From positions 1-64,000 of the forward strand of contig PABB01000080.1 of NCBI GenBank assembly GCA_002702655.1: DNA of 64,000 nucleotides, in the 5' to 3' direction. Below the pieces are notes generated by a model. It did not search any database and had not been told where the DNA came from. It was given only the letters and a program-made list of their open reading frames with translations. The position numbers and the translations under genes are program-made. The DNA is from Planctomycetaceae bacterium. Lineage in GTDB: Bacteria; Planctomycetota; Planctomycetia; Pirellulales; Lacipirellulaceae. Below are positions 1 through 8,283 of the stretch, piece by piece. Within the stretch, counting starts at the first letter, position 1; each line of letters starts with the position of its first letter.

Positions 1-213
1 TCAGGGGCATGGGTTGTTGAGTCCACACCGCCTGTAAGGCGACCATGCCAGCCGCATCAAGGCCAATTCAATGATCGAAAAGGGTTAACGGCGTAGGGTA
101 GCACCGGTTGCCGTTCAGACTACCGGTGCGGCGCAGCCGCAGGAGGCATCACCGGCCCGCTCGCGCCCTCTTGCCGCTGTGCGGCCCAGGTAGGCTCGCG
201 CGCCCCGCGGCCG
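1..213. other. Gene-free left edge with one small hairpin
   Basis: I see no supportable gene. An inverted repeat with 8-base arms GCACCGGT (101-108) and ACCGGTGC (122-129) lies 3' of the minus-strand rhamnosidase gene. It could be a transcription end, but there is no T-run on the minus-strand side, so terminator function is not supported. Confidence 0.3.
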
Positions 214-2982
214 CTACTCCGCCAACTCGCAAGTGAACACGTACGTGCCCGATTCGACGGCCAGCGTTGTGTTGCCACCGTCGCTACTTTCAACCGTTAC
301 GCCCGGGGCGTCGGTGGCGGGCGCCTCGCCCTCGTGGATTGTCGCGGCCGCGGCGGGCAGCGTGACCAGTGCCGTCGAGTTGGCCGGGATCCGCACGCGC
401 AGGCGGAACTCATCGCCGTCGCGGTCCCAGTGGACTTGGATGGGGCCGTGGGGCCCCTCGTACGAGCCCTCGGCCCAGGTCAGATCGCCGCCGGGGGTGG
501 GCTCGATGAGCACGCGTTTGAACCCGGGCGCCGTCGGGTCGGGGCGAATGCCCAGTACGTGGCCGTAGAACCACTCGGTAATGTGCCCCAGCATGAAGTG
601 GTTGTGCGACGAGTGGTGGTTGGCGTCCCACGCCTCGGTGAGCGCCGTGGCGCCTTGCTTCAGCTGATAGCCGTAGCCGGGCCGCTCGTCCTGGTTGATC
701 ATCCGGTAGATCACGTCGGACCGGCCGCCGTGGGCCAGCGCCTGCAGCAGGAACCGGTAGCCGACGTCGCCGGCGGTGGGGCCGTAGTCGTTCTCCTGCA
801 CGTCGTTGACCAGCGCCGCCAGTGCGCGGTCGTGGTCCTCCGGCAGGACCAGACCCAGCTCCAGCGCGATCGCATTGCTGCATTGCGAGTTGGTCGCGTA
901 CACGCCCTCCTCGGTGCGAAACTCGCGCAACCACGCCGCGCGAATCGCCTCGGCCTGGGCCGCGTAGCGCTTCGCATCCTGGTCGTAGCCCAGCAACTCG
1001 GCGATGCGGGACATCAGCTCGGCGTCGTGAAAGTAAAACGCCGTGGCGGTCACCGGCGGCGGGGTCAGCTGCGCGTGCCCGGGCCGATCGGCGGGGCCCA
1101 GGTCGTACCAATCGCCCAGCCCTTCGGAGACGATGCCGTCCTCGGCGATGGATTCCAGGTAAGCCAGGTACCGTTGCATGACCTCGTAGTGCTGCCGCAG
1201 CAACGTGTCGTCGCCGGTGAATACGTACTGCTGCCACGGCACCAAGATCACGGCCGAGCCCCACTCGGCCGCTGCGCGAAACGTGCCGGGAAACTCCACG
1301 TACTCGGGGGCGATGTTGGGGACCAAGCCGTTGTCCAGTTGCGAGTCGGCCATGTCCTGCATGCCCTTGGCAAAAATCCGCGGCACGTCGAACTCGTAGC
1401 GGATGGCGGGGCCGTTCAGGTGGTACTGCTCGAGCCAGCCGAGCTTCTCGCGGTGCGGGCAATCGGTCAGCACCGAGACCATGTTGGACCGCTGCGCCCA
1501 GCGGACCAGCGTGCGGATCCGGTTGAGCAACTCGTTGGAGCAGCGAAAGTCGCCTGCCGCCGGTGTGGTGGAGTGCACGACCACGCCCGCGCAGGCGTCG
1601 AGCGTCGGCAGCGGGCCGCCCTCGGTCGCCGGTAGCAGATCAACCTGTAGGAACCGGCAGCCGGCGTAGAAGAACTGCGGGAACCATGTTTCGGGGCCGT
1701 CGGTCGCCTTGGTGTATTGCCAGTAGGCCGGGCCGCGGTTGCCGCCGCACGTGCCGCGGTCGATGTCGCCGTTGTCGTCGAGCACCTCGGCATGCGTGAG
1801 CCGCACGGTGCTGCCGGCCGGGCCGCTGACGGTGATCCGCGGCATGTAGCTGGCGTTCTGCCCCAGGTCGACAACCTGCCGGCCCGCGCCGTGGTCGGTG
1901 ATGCTCGCCGGTTCGATGGTTTCGATGGCGCCCAGCGGCGGTGCGCTGGCAGTGGAGCCACGGAGCGTGCCGCTGGGACGGACCAACTCGACCGCTCCCG
2001 TCCAATGCGCGTCGTCGAATCCCGCCGTGTCCCACCCCGGCTCGATCAGCCGGGCGTCGAAGTCCTCGCCGCCAAAGATGTCGTTGTAGGTGACCGGCCC
2101 GCGGGCGACGCGCCACTGCGGGTCGGTGACGACGACCTCGCGCGAGCCGTCGACGTATTGCAGTTCGATCTGCCCGCAGGCGCGCAACGGGCCGAACGTT
2201 CCCTGGAACTTGCTGAAGCGATTGCGGCGCTCGGTGTTGTACATGCCGTCGCCCAGGGCCAGCCCCACGGCGTTGTCGCCCTGCACGAGCAGTTCGGTCA
2301 CGTCGTGCGTTTCGTACAGGGCCGTGCGGTTGTATTTGCTCCACCCGGGGGAGAGCAGATTGGCCGAGACCTTCTGGCCGTTGAGAAACAGCTCGAACTG
2401 CCCCAGCCCGCACACATGCACCAACGCCCGCCGCAGACCCGGCTTCACCCCGAATTCACGCCGCAGCAGCAGCGCCTCGGACGTCCAGGGAGCGACGATC
2501 CAGCGGGCCTGCCAGTCGTCGGACTCCAGCACGCCCATCGTCCACGTGGCCGGGGCGCTCCATGGGCTTGCGTGCTCGTGCTCGTTCCAGGCGCGCACCT
2601 TCCAGAACGCCTGCTGAGAGGAGCCCAGCGGCTGGCCGGCGTAGCGCACGCGGGCGGCGTCGGACTCGACGCGCCCCGAGTCCCACAAATCGGCGTCGTC
2701 CGCCGCGAGCTTTTCCGCTGTGGACGCCACCAGGATCTGGTACGCACTCTGCCGGGCGCCGCGCGCGTCGCTCGTCACCTGCCACGAAAGCCGCGGGTTG
2801 GCGGCGTCGACGCCCAGCGGGTCGACGGCGTTTTCGCACATCAGCCGCACGGCCGAGAAGCCGCCCGTTGTCTCAGCCGCGCGGGCCGCATGGTGAAATG
2901 CCAAGCCGAACAGCACCGCCAGCCCTGCGGTCCAACAAGAGAATCTTCCCTGCACGCCGCGTGCGGCCCGTCCCATCATCAT
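214..2982 (-). CDS. GH78 alpha-L-rhamnosidase, secreted
   Basis: Likely hydrolyses terminal alpha-L-rhamnosyl linkages in pectic or other plant polysaccharides, outside the cytoplasm. The 922-residue product has a signal peptide ending near residue 35 (HAARA|AE). It then shows the GH78 order: an N-terminal beta-sandwich (NPRLSW, SAYQILVAS), a carbohydrate-binding sandwich, the (alpha/alpha)6 barrel and a C-terminal sandwich. The catalytic-barrel signature DCPHREKLGW is at about 504, a variant of the family DCPxRDERLGW, and ALTEAWDANHHSSHNHFMLG is at about 785. It is last in a minus-strand series, 39 bases after the sugar-binding protein gene. A rhamnose mutarotase fragment at the right end of the window fits rhamnose use. 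Family assignment is firm; the exact substrate is inferred. Confidence 0.9.
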   Translation of the reverse strand: MMMGRAARGVQGRFSCWTAGLAVLFGLAFHHAARAAETTGGFSAVRLMCENAVDPLGVDAANPRLSWQVTSDARGARQSAYQILVASTAEKLAADDADLWDSGRVESDAARVRYAGQPLGSSQQAFWKVRAWNEHEHASPWSAPATWTMGVLESDDWQARWIVAPWTSEALLLRREFGVKPGLRRALVHVCGLGQFELFLNGQKVSANLLSPGWSKYNRTALYETHDVTELLVQGDNAVGLALGDGMYNTERRNRFSKFQGTFGPLRACGQIELQYVDGSREVVVTDPQWRVARGPVTYNDIFGGEDFDARLIEPGWDTAGFDDAHWTGAVELVRPSGTLRGSTASAPPLGAIETIEPASITDHGAGRQVVDLGQNASYMPRITVSGPAGSTVRLTHAEVLDDNGDIDRGTCGGNRGPAYWQYTKATDGPETWFPQFFYAGCRFLQVDLLPATEGGPLPTLDACAGVVVHSTTPAAGDFRCSNELLNRIRTLVRWAQRSNMVSVLTDCPHREKLGWLEQYHLNGPAIRYEFDVPRIFAKGMQDMADSQLDNGLVPNIAPEYVEFPGTFRAAAEWGSAVILVPWQQYVFTGDDTLLRQHYEVMQRYLAYLESIAEDGIVSEGLGDWYDLGPADRPGHAQLTPPPVTATAFYFHDAELMSRIAELLGYDQDAKRYAAQAEAIRAAWLREFRTEEGVYATNSQCSNAIALELGLVLPEDHDRALAALVNDVQENDYGPTAGDVGYRFLLQALAHGGRSDVIYRMINQDERPGYGYQLKQGATALTEAWDANHHSSHNHFMLGHITEWFYGHVLGIRPDPTAPGFKRVLIEPTPGGDLTWAEGSYEGPHGPIQVHWDRDGDEFRLRVRIPANSTALVTLPAAAATIHEGEAPATDAPGVTVESSDGGNTTLAVESGTYVFTCELAE

Positions 2983-3021
2983 TCTCCACGGAAGTCAATC
3001 AAAGCATCGAAAGAGCGGTCG

Positions 3022-4050
3022 CTACTCGGCCGATCGCGACGCGATGCGCCGGCGGAACCTGTCGACGTTGTCCTGCCGCACCACCTCGGTGTCGATGTAA
3101 ATCGTACCGCCGCCGGTGATCGGCAGCTCGTCGCTGGCGCTGGCGGCCAGCGACTGCAGCAGTCGCACCGCTTCGTAGCCGTACTTGTAGGGGTCCTGGG
3201 CGATGGTGGCGTAGATGTGGCCGTCCTTGACGCCATCGAGCGTGGGATCGGTCGCGTCGAACGCGATCACTTTCACCTTGTCGAGTTGATCAAGCTCTTT
3301 GAGCGTGTCGAGAATCACCGCGCCATGCCGCGAATTCATCCCCACGATGCACGCCAGATCGCTGTGCTCGGCGAGCGTGCGGCGGATCCCCTCGGCGGCG
3401 GCCGCGCTGTCCCCCTCGTCGGTCAGGTATTCGATCACCTCAATGGCCGGCGGCGGTTCGTCCCCGTCGTTGACCGCCGCGTTGCGAATCTTCAGCTTCT
3501 CCTCAAATCCCAATTGACGATCGATCATATTGGCCTTGGTCAAATTGGCCAGCAGAACCAACACTTTCCCGCCCTCCGGCAGAGCCTCGTTGACCAGTTC
3601 CAAGCACTTGGCGCCCGCGCCGTAGTTGCTGGTGCCGATGTGCCCCCGTCGCTGCGAGTAGGGCGCGTCCGAGTCGAAGGTGATCAGGTTGGTTTCGCTT
3701 TGAATGCGATTGATCAACGGCGTTTGGTCTTCGGCGCTGAGCGGGCTGACCGCCACGCCGTCGAAGTCGGCCGGCTTCAACTTCGTGAGCAGTGCCATCT
3801 GCTCTTCGAGGCTTTCGGCATCGGCCGGCATCTCCACGTCGACCGTCACGCCGTGGTCCTCGCCGGCCTCGCGAGCGCCGTTGGCCGTGCTTTGCCAGTA
3901 CGGGCCCGAGCCGCCGGTGATGAAGGCCACGTGCAGGTTCTCCGGCGGCGTCGGGGGCGCCTCCTGCTGAAAGACCTGTTGCCGGTACCACGCCGCGGCG
4001 GCGATCGCGACGAGCGCCACAGCGAGCAAGACCGCATTGGATTTCGACAT
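3022..4050 (-). CDS. Periplasmic sugar-binding protein (RbsB-like, type 1 PBP), orphan
   Basis: The 342-residue protein is a ribose/galactose-type substrate-binding protein. After an N-terminal hydrophobic helix (residues 6-20, no clear cleavage site, so possibly a membrane anchor) come HVAFITGGSGPYWQ, the DGVAVSPL motif, LITFDSDAP, and a C-terminal half with IVGMNSRHGA and VKVIAFDAT that matches the two-lobed PBP1 fold. Such proteins usually deliver a sugar to an ABC permease, but no ABC ATPase or permease gene is present in the window. It lies 30 bases downstream of the aldolase gene and 39 bases upstream of the rhamnosidase gene, so co-transcription is likely. It may work with a distant permease or as a sugar sensor. 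The family is clear; the ligand is unknown. Confidence 0.85.
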   Translation of the reverse strand: MSKSNAVLLAVALVAIAAAAWYRQQVFQQEAPPTPPENLHVAFITGGSGPYWQSTANGAREAGEDHGVTVDVEMPADAESLEEQMALLTKLKPADFDGVAVSPLSAEDQTPLINRIQSETNLITFDSDAPYSQRRGHIGTSNYGAGAKCLELVNEALPEGGKVLVLLANLTKANMIDRQLGFEEKLKIRNAAVNDGDEPPPAIEVIEYLTDEGDSAAAAEGIRRTLAEHSDLACIVGMNSRHGAVILDTLKELDQLDKVKVIAFDATDPTLDGVKDGHIYATIAQDPYKYGYEAVRLLQSLAASASDELPITGGGTIYIDTEVVRQDNVDRFRRRIASRSAE

Positions 4051-4080
4051 GACGATGCGCCCTTGAGGTTGATGAGAGAG

Positions 4081-5049
4081 CTAACTCGGACCGTCCGCCG
4101 GATGAGCGGCCAGCGATTGTTGCGGCTGGAGTTGTTGCTGAACGTGCTGCACGATCTGGGCGACCTGCGCGGCTTGAGCGTCGGTCGCGGCCGCGATCGG
4201 CGGCTTGGTGGTCCGCCGGCACAGGCCGCGCGCCTCCAGGGCCGCCTTGCACTGCGCGATCACCGAGGGGACCGACAGCGGACCGCCCGCGGCGTAGACC
4301 TTTTGGATGAGTTCGACAAGTTGATGAGCGGCGGCGACGCGCGGGGCGTCGTCGCACAGATGGGCATCATACAGGCTGGCGAACACCGTGGGAAAGATGT
4401 TCGCTCCGCCGCACACGCCCCCGGCGCCGCCCATGGCCAGCGTGCGGGCCAGCAGATGCTCGGGCCCCACCAGCACGGGAAAGTCGACCCGGCGGCTGAC
4501 CGCCCGTAGCGCCGCGGCGAAGTAGTTCAGATCGCCCGAGCTGTCTTTCAGCGCCACGATCCCCGGCTCGTCGATCAGTTGCGAAATCGTCTCGGGCTCG
4601 ATCGTCAGCTTGGCGACCGCCGGCATGTTGTACAGCACGGTCGGCAGCGGCGCGGTGCGAGCCAGTTGCCGGTAGTAGTCGGCGATGGCTGCCTGGCTTA
4701 CCGCAAAGTAGAACGGCGGCGTGGCGACGATCGCGTCGCAACCGCAATCGGCGGCGTGGGCGGCCAGGGCGAGCGACTCGCCCAGCGACGCGGCGCTCAC
4801 CCCGGCAAGCACGGGCACGCGCCCGTCAGCCTGGGCGGCGACGGTCGACAGCACCAGCCGTTGCTCCGCGGCGGCCAGCGAGGGGCCCTCGCCGGTCGTG
4901 CCCAGCGCGAACAGACCGTGGACCCCGCCGGCGATCACGTGGTCGACCAGTCGCGCCAGCGCCGGCACGTCCACCTCGCCCGCGGCCGTGAGCGGCGTGG
5001 CCAGCGGCGGGACGATCCCGCGAATCGGTTGGAGCATTTCTTGGGGCAT
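4081..5049 (-). CDS. Dihydrodipicolinate synthase / N-acetylneuraminate lyase family aldolase
   Basis: A class I pyruvate-type aldolase of 322 residues. The substrate-binding loop GTTGEG is at about 49-54, the catalytic Tyr is in YNMPA near 137, and the Schiff-base Lys is in VALKDSSGD near 165. This superfamily cleaves or forms 2-keto acids (NanA, DapA, 2-keto-3-deoxy sugar acid aldolases). The setting of sialidase-fold enzyme, SSS symporter and rhamnosidase argues against a lysine-pathway role and for breakdown of a 2-keto-3-deoxy sugar such as sialic acid, Kdo or Dha. The last 40 residues (after PPIAAATDAQ) are a Gln/Ala-rich tail beyond the usual family length. Specificity cannot be read from sequence alone. 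Confidence 0.88.
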   Translation of the reverse strand: MPQEMLQPIRGIVPPLATPLTAAGEVDVPALARLVDHVIAGGVHGLFALGTTGEGPSLAAAEQRLVLSTVAAQADGRVPVLAGVSAASLGESLALAAHAADCGCDAIVATPPFYFAVSQAAIADYYRQLARTAPLPTVLYNMPAVAKLTIEPETISQLIDEPGIVALKDSSGDLNYFAAALRAVSRRVDFPVLVGPEHLLARTLAMGGAGGVCGGANIFPTVFASLYDAHLCDDAPRVAAAHQLVELIQKVYAAGGPLSVPSVIAQCKAALEARGLCRRTTKPPIAAATDAQAAQVAQIVQHVQQQLQPQQSLAAHPADGPS

Positions 5050-5150
5050 GGCGGGTGGTTGTTGGTGATTCGTGATTGGTGATTCGTGAGTGGCGGCAGT
5101 TCAGCAGGTTCTCTTGCGCTGCACGGTCATCGCGCACTTTCCATTCTGCG
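5050..5150. repeat. 7-base tandem repeat (GTGATTS) in the aldolase-symporter gap
   Basis: At about 5061-5090 the spacer carries consecutive GTGATT(G/C)-like units with 7-base period. The same style of heptamer array recurs at 15774, 41083 and 61711. The rest of this 101-base gap shows nothing else. Confidence 0.6.
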
Positions 5151-6776
5151 CTAAGGATCGACCGTCGGGGCGGCCGCGGGGGCGGATTCCTGCCGCGGGC
5201 CCTGCAACCAGCCCGCGAGCGACCCGACGACAAGCACAGTCAGCGTGCCCACGACAATCGTCATATTTTCATGCAGCAGCGGTTGGTCTGTCACAGCTTC
5301 GCCCCCGTCGCCGGGCAGCAGTCGATCGAACAGACCGCGGAGCTTGGGCCAGGCCATCCCCAACGTGGCCAGCAGCCCCGCCGCCACCGCGACCGCCGCC
5401 GGCCGCGAACCGACGCGGCGATTGATTGCCCCCAGCAGAAACAGCCCCAACAGCCCGCCGGCGAACACGCCCGACAGCAGCCACCACACGTCCAGCACGC
5501 TTTGCACGCCGATCATGGCCAGCGCCGTGGCTGTGCCCAGCACGCCCATGACCAACGTGGCGCCGTACAGCACCGTCATGTTCTCCCGCTCGGTGGCCTG
5601 CGGGCGAAAGTAGCGGCGGTAGATGTCCGATAGCACGACGGTCGCCGAACTGTTGAGCGACGTGTCGATGCTGCTCATCGCGGCGGCAAAGATGGCGGCG
5701 ATCACCAGCCCCGTCACGCCGCGGGGCAGCGCGTGCACGATGAAATGCGGCAGCACCTTGTCCCCCACGTCGGCGGGCGAGAGCTCGGCGACCGTCGCCG
5801 CCACCGCTTCGGCCGTTTGCTGGACGCCGGCCAGTCGCAACTTCTGCTCGGCCACTTGCTGCTGGACTTCGGCCAGCATCTCTGGGTGCGTATCGTAGTA
5901 GGCAAATGCAGCCGTGCCGATGAAGAAAAACGCCAACGACACCGGGATGTACAGCAGCGCCCCCAGCCACACGCTGCGGCGGGCCTGGGCCATGTCGGTC
6001 GATGCGTGGTATCGCTGCACGTAGCTCTGGTCGATGCCGAAGTTGTTCAGATTCATGAACAGCCCGTACAGCAGCACGACCCACACGGTCGACGTGGCCA
6101 ACGACCAGTCGGTGCTGCCCAGGCTGAACTTCGCCTCGGCCGCGCCGATCGAGAACACCTGCCCTGGCCCCTCGGGCATGCCGAGGAGCAACAGTGCGAT
6201 GATCCCCGCCGCCCCGGCCAACAGCACCAGCGACTGCACTACGTCGGTCCAGATGACCGCCTCGATCCCGCCCAAGATCGTGTACAGCGTGATCAGCGCT
6301 CCCGCGGCGACGATAATGATCCACTGCGGCCAACCCGTCAGCGCCGCCAGCGCCAGCGACACCCCGAACAGCACCGTGCCGACTCGCGCGAACTGCATCA
6401 GCAAGTACGACACGACCCCGTAGGTCCGCGCCCACGGGCCGAAGCGGTGCTCCAGGTGCGAGTAGGCCGAAATCTCGCCGCTGTTGCGGTAGAACGGCAC
6501 AAACCACCGCGTCGCGATCCACGCCGCCACCGGCAGCGTGAAGCTGAACAATAGCGAGTTCCAGTTCGAACCGTACGCCTTGCCCGGCACGCCCAAGAAC
6601 GTATTGCTGGAGAGAAAGGTGCCGAAGATCGACAGCCCCACCGCCCAGCCGGCAATCGAGCCGCCGGCTGAGGTGAACTCCGCCGTGGTGGAGCTTTTGC
6701 GAACGAACCAACAGCCGAACCCGACCACGCCGACGACGTAGACCACCAGCACCGCGATGTCGATCGGAGATAGCAT
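5151..6776 (-). CDS. Sodium:solute symporter (SSS family)
   Basis: An inner-membrane Na+-coupled transporter of 541 residues, the normal SSS length, with about 13 hydrophobic helices starting at residue 5 (IDIAVLVVYVVGVV). Recognisable SSS blocks are SIFGTFLSSNTFLGVPGKAY (TM2), YTILGGIEAVIWTDVVQ (TM5-6) and AMSSIDTSLNSSATVVLSDI (TM8-9, with the Na2-site serines). A hydrophilic, Gln/Glu-rich segment of about 60 residues (near 290-350) is inserted before TM8. It sits between the sialidase-fold and aldolase genes in the same direction. Import of the sugar acid released by that enzyme is inferred. Confidence 0.92.
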   Translation of the reverse strand: MLSPIDIAVLVVYVVGVVGFGCWFVRKSSTTAEFTSAGGSIAGWAVGLSIFGTFLSSNTFLGVPGKAYGSNWNSLLFSFTLPVAAWIATRWFVPFYRNSGEISAYSHLEHRFGPWARTYGVVSYLLMQFARVGTVLFGVSLALAALTGWPQWIIIVAAGALITLYTILGGIEAVIWTDVVQSLVLLAGAAGIIALLLLGMPEGPGQVFSIGAAEAKFSLGSTDWSLATSTVWVVLLYGLFMNLNNFGIDQSYVQRYHASTDMAQARRSVWLGALLYIPVSLAFFFIGTAAFAYYDTHPEMLAEVQQQVAEQKLRLAGVQQTAEAVAATVAELSPADVGDKVLPHFIVHALPRGVTGLVIAAIFAAAMSSIDTSLNSSATVVLSDIYRRYFRPQATERENMTVLYGATLVMGVLGTATALAMIGVQSVLDVWWLLSGVFAGGLLGLFLLGAINRRVGSRPAAVAVAAGLLATLGMAWPKLRGLFDRLLPGDGGEAVTDQPLLHENMTIVVGTLTVLVVGSLAGWLQGPRQESAPAAAPTVDP

Positions 6777-6934
6777 GGGATCGGGCGGTTGTCAGGAGTC
6801 CGTTGTCAGTTGTCCGTGGCCTGTTGCCAATCACGATTCACTGGCCTGGCGGACGGCCGGTGCGGTCATGCTAAGTGCGCCGCGGCGACGATTGTGACTC
6901 GATCTGCGTCCATCCGCGTCGACCCGCGGTTCAT
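6777..6934. other. Short spacer with dispersed CCGCG-type repeat
   Basis: No gene. It contains GTTGTCAG-type near-tandem units (about 6790-6820) and, at about 6900-6935, a copy of the dispersed element built from CTGCGTCCATCCGCG and CCGCGGTTCATTC, seen again at 15862, 28830, 29120 and 53010-53160. Confidence 0.5.
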
Positions 6935-8038
6935 TCAATCCTGAACTCCCGCTGACGCTGCCACGCCGTCGGGCCACTGGCCGCCGACGATGGGCGCCGA
7001 CGGCAGCTTGGTCGGATCAATCACCGCATGGGCGATCCGCTCGCGGCGCCAGGTGTAGGTCACGTGCACCAATCCGTCGCTGGTTTGAATGACCGCCGGG
7101 TAGGAGTACTGCTGCTCGGGCTTGCTTTCCAGCACGAGCGCGGCGTTCCACTGCTCGCCATCGGTCGAGGTGGCCACGTTCAACGGCCAGCGAATCTTGT
7201 ACGTGTCGCTGTGGTTGTAGATGAGCAGGTGCCGCCCGTCGGCGAGCGTCACGGCGTCGGTCCCCGAACTGGGATTGGGCAGCGGCAGTCGCGACATCTC
7301 GCCCCAGGTCTTGCCGTTGTCGGTCGACCAGATCTGAAAGATCCCGCTGGCCCGCGTCCGCCCGAGCGCCTGCAACCGGCCGTCGCCATGCACCAGAATG
7401 CTGGGTTGGATGGCGCGAATCTTCGCCGGGTCGTTCAGCGGGCCGGTCGTGGTCCACGTCACCCCGCCGTCGGTGCTCCGCTCGAAGTGCACGCGCCAGC
7501 CGTCATGCTCGGTGCTCGAAGGGGACACGATCGTCCCGTCGGCCAGTTGCACCGGCTTGTTCTTTACGGGGCCGATCAGCCCGTCGGGCATCCGTTGCGG
7601 CTCTGACCACGTTCGACCGTCGTTGTTCGATTGCATGACCATGCCCCACCAGTCGCGCGGCGTGGGGCCGACTTTGTAGAACAGCAGCAGCGGCCCCTCG
7701 GCCGGCTGAAACAGCACAGGGTTCCACGTGGGATAGCGGGTGTCGCCGGTCACCCCGTTGGCCACCTCCACCGGCGCCGACCAGCCGTCGGCGCCATGCC
7801 GCGAAACCCAGATGCCCACGTCGGGATGCCGCTCGTGCGTGCCGCCAAACCAGGCGGCGACCAGCCCCGCGGGCGTCTCGACAATCGTCGACGCATGGCA
7901 CGAAGGGAACGGCGCCGTGTCGTAGATGAACTCCTGCTCGATGAGCCCCGGCGGCAGCGCGTCGTCGGCGGCAGCGGGCGAGCACACGGCGCCAGTCGAC
8001 GCCGCGATGGCGACGAATACGTAGAGAAGCTTGGGCAT
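6935..8038 (-). CDS. Sialidase-fold (BNR/Asp-box) exo-glycosidase, secreted
   Basis: I start this 367-residue protein at the ATG at 8038, because it gives a clean signal peptide (MPKLLYVFVAIAASTG...AAA|DD). Upstream in-frame codons only translate a palindromic repeat. Three Asp boxes are visible: SNNDGRTW (about 137), STDGGVTW (about 189) and STDNGKTW (about 239), plus the arginine-bearing RAIQPS and YSYPAVIQ blocks. It belongs to the six-bladed BNR_2 propeller group, often labelled exo-alpha-sialidase. In planctomycetes many members act on unknown sugars. The GH33 enzyme of Bacteroides rhamnogalacturonan II loci cleaves Dha, so a Dha or Kdo target is possible here. Fold confidence is high; activity is not established. 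Confidence 0.82.
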   Translation of the reverse strand: MPKLLYVFVAIAASTGAVCSPAAADDALPPGLIEQEFIYDTAPFPSCHASTIVETPAGLVAAWFGGTHERHPDVGIWVSRHGADGWSAPVEVANGVTGDTRYPTWNPVLFQPAEGPLLLFYKVGPTPRDWWGMVMQSNNDGRTWSEPQRMPDGLIGPVKNKPVQLADGTIVSPSSTEHDGWRVHFERSTDGGVTWTTTGPLNDPAKIRAIQPSILVHGDGRLQALGRTRASGIFQIWSTDNGKTWGEMSRLPLPNPSSGTDAVTLADGRHLLIYNHSDTYKIRWPLNVATSTDGEQWNAALVLESKPEQQYSYPAVIQTSDGLVHVTYTWRRERIAHAVIDPTKLPSAPIVGGQWPDGVAASAGVQD

Positions 8039-8283
8039 CGGACCAATTGCAACAGAAGAACCAGAGGAGGGCGCCACGTGGCGGCAGAGCCATTGTATCC
8101 TGCCGCGAATTTGCAATGCAGGGGCCGACTTTGCAACAATCGCCCGGCTGCCTGCAGGGGCGCGAGACGGCTCGCGGAGCCTGGGAGTCGCATCGTAGCA
8201 TGGCCGCTCCGGCCGTGCGCCCGGAGCGAACTCCCGCACGGCCGGAGCGGCCATGCTATCAACCACTCGCTCCGCAGCGGCGC
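8039..8283. repeat. Spacer with perfect 24-bp inverted repeat
   Basis: Arms at 8196-8219 and 8235-8258 are perfectly complementary (core ATGGCCGCTCCGGCCGTG) and separated by 15 bases. Each arm is itself a near-palindrome. The same unit occurs at 52951-52975, 53201-53224 and, with one change, 61682-61704. It lies between the GH2 and the sialidase-fold genes. No gene is present. Confidence 0.8.

Noticed and set aside
1-60. Possible 3' end of a minus-strand gene at the left edge (an 18-codon frame ending at position 1)
   Set aside because: Too short and without family resemblance; the window edge prevents a test.
1717-4509. 930-codon open frame on the plus strand
   Set aside because: Antisense to the GH78, sugar-binding protein and aldolase genes, each of which has clear catalytic or fold motifs; the antisense text has none.
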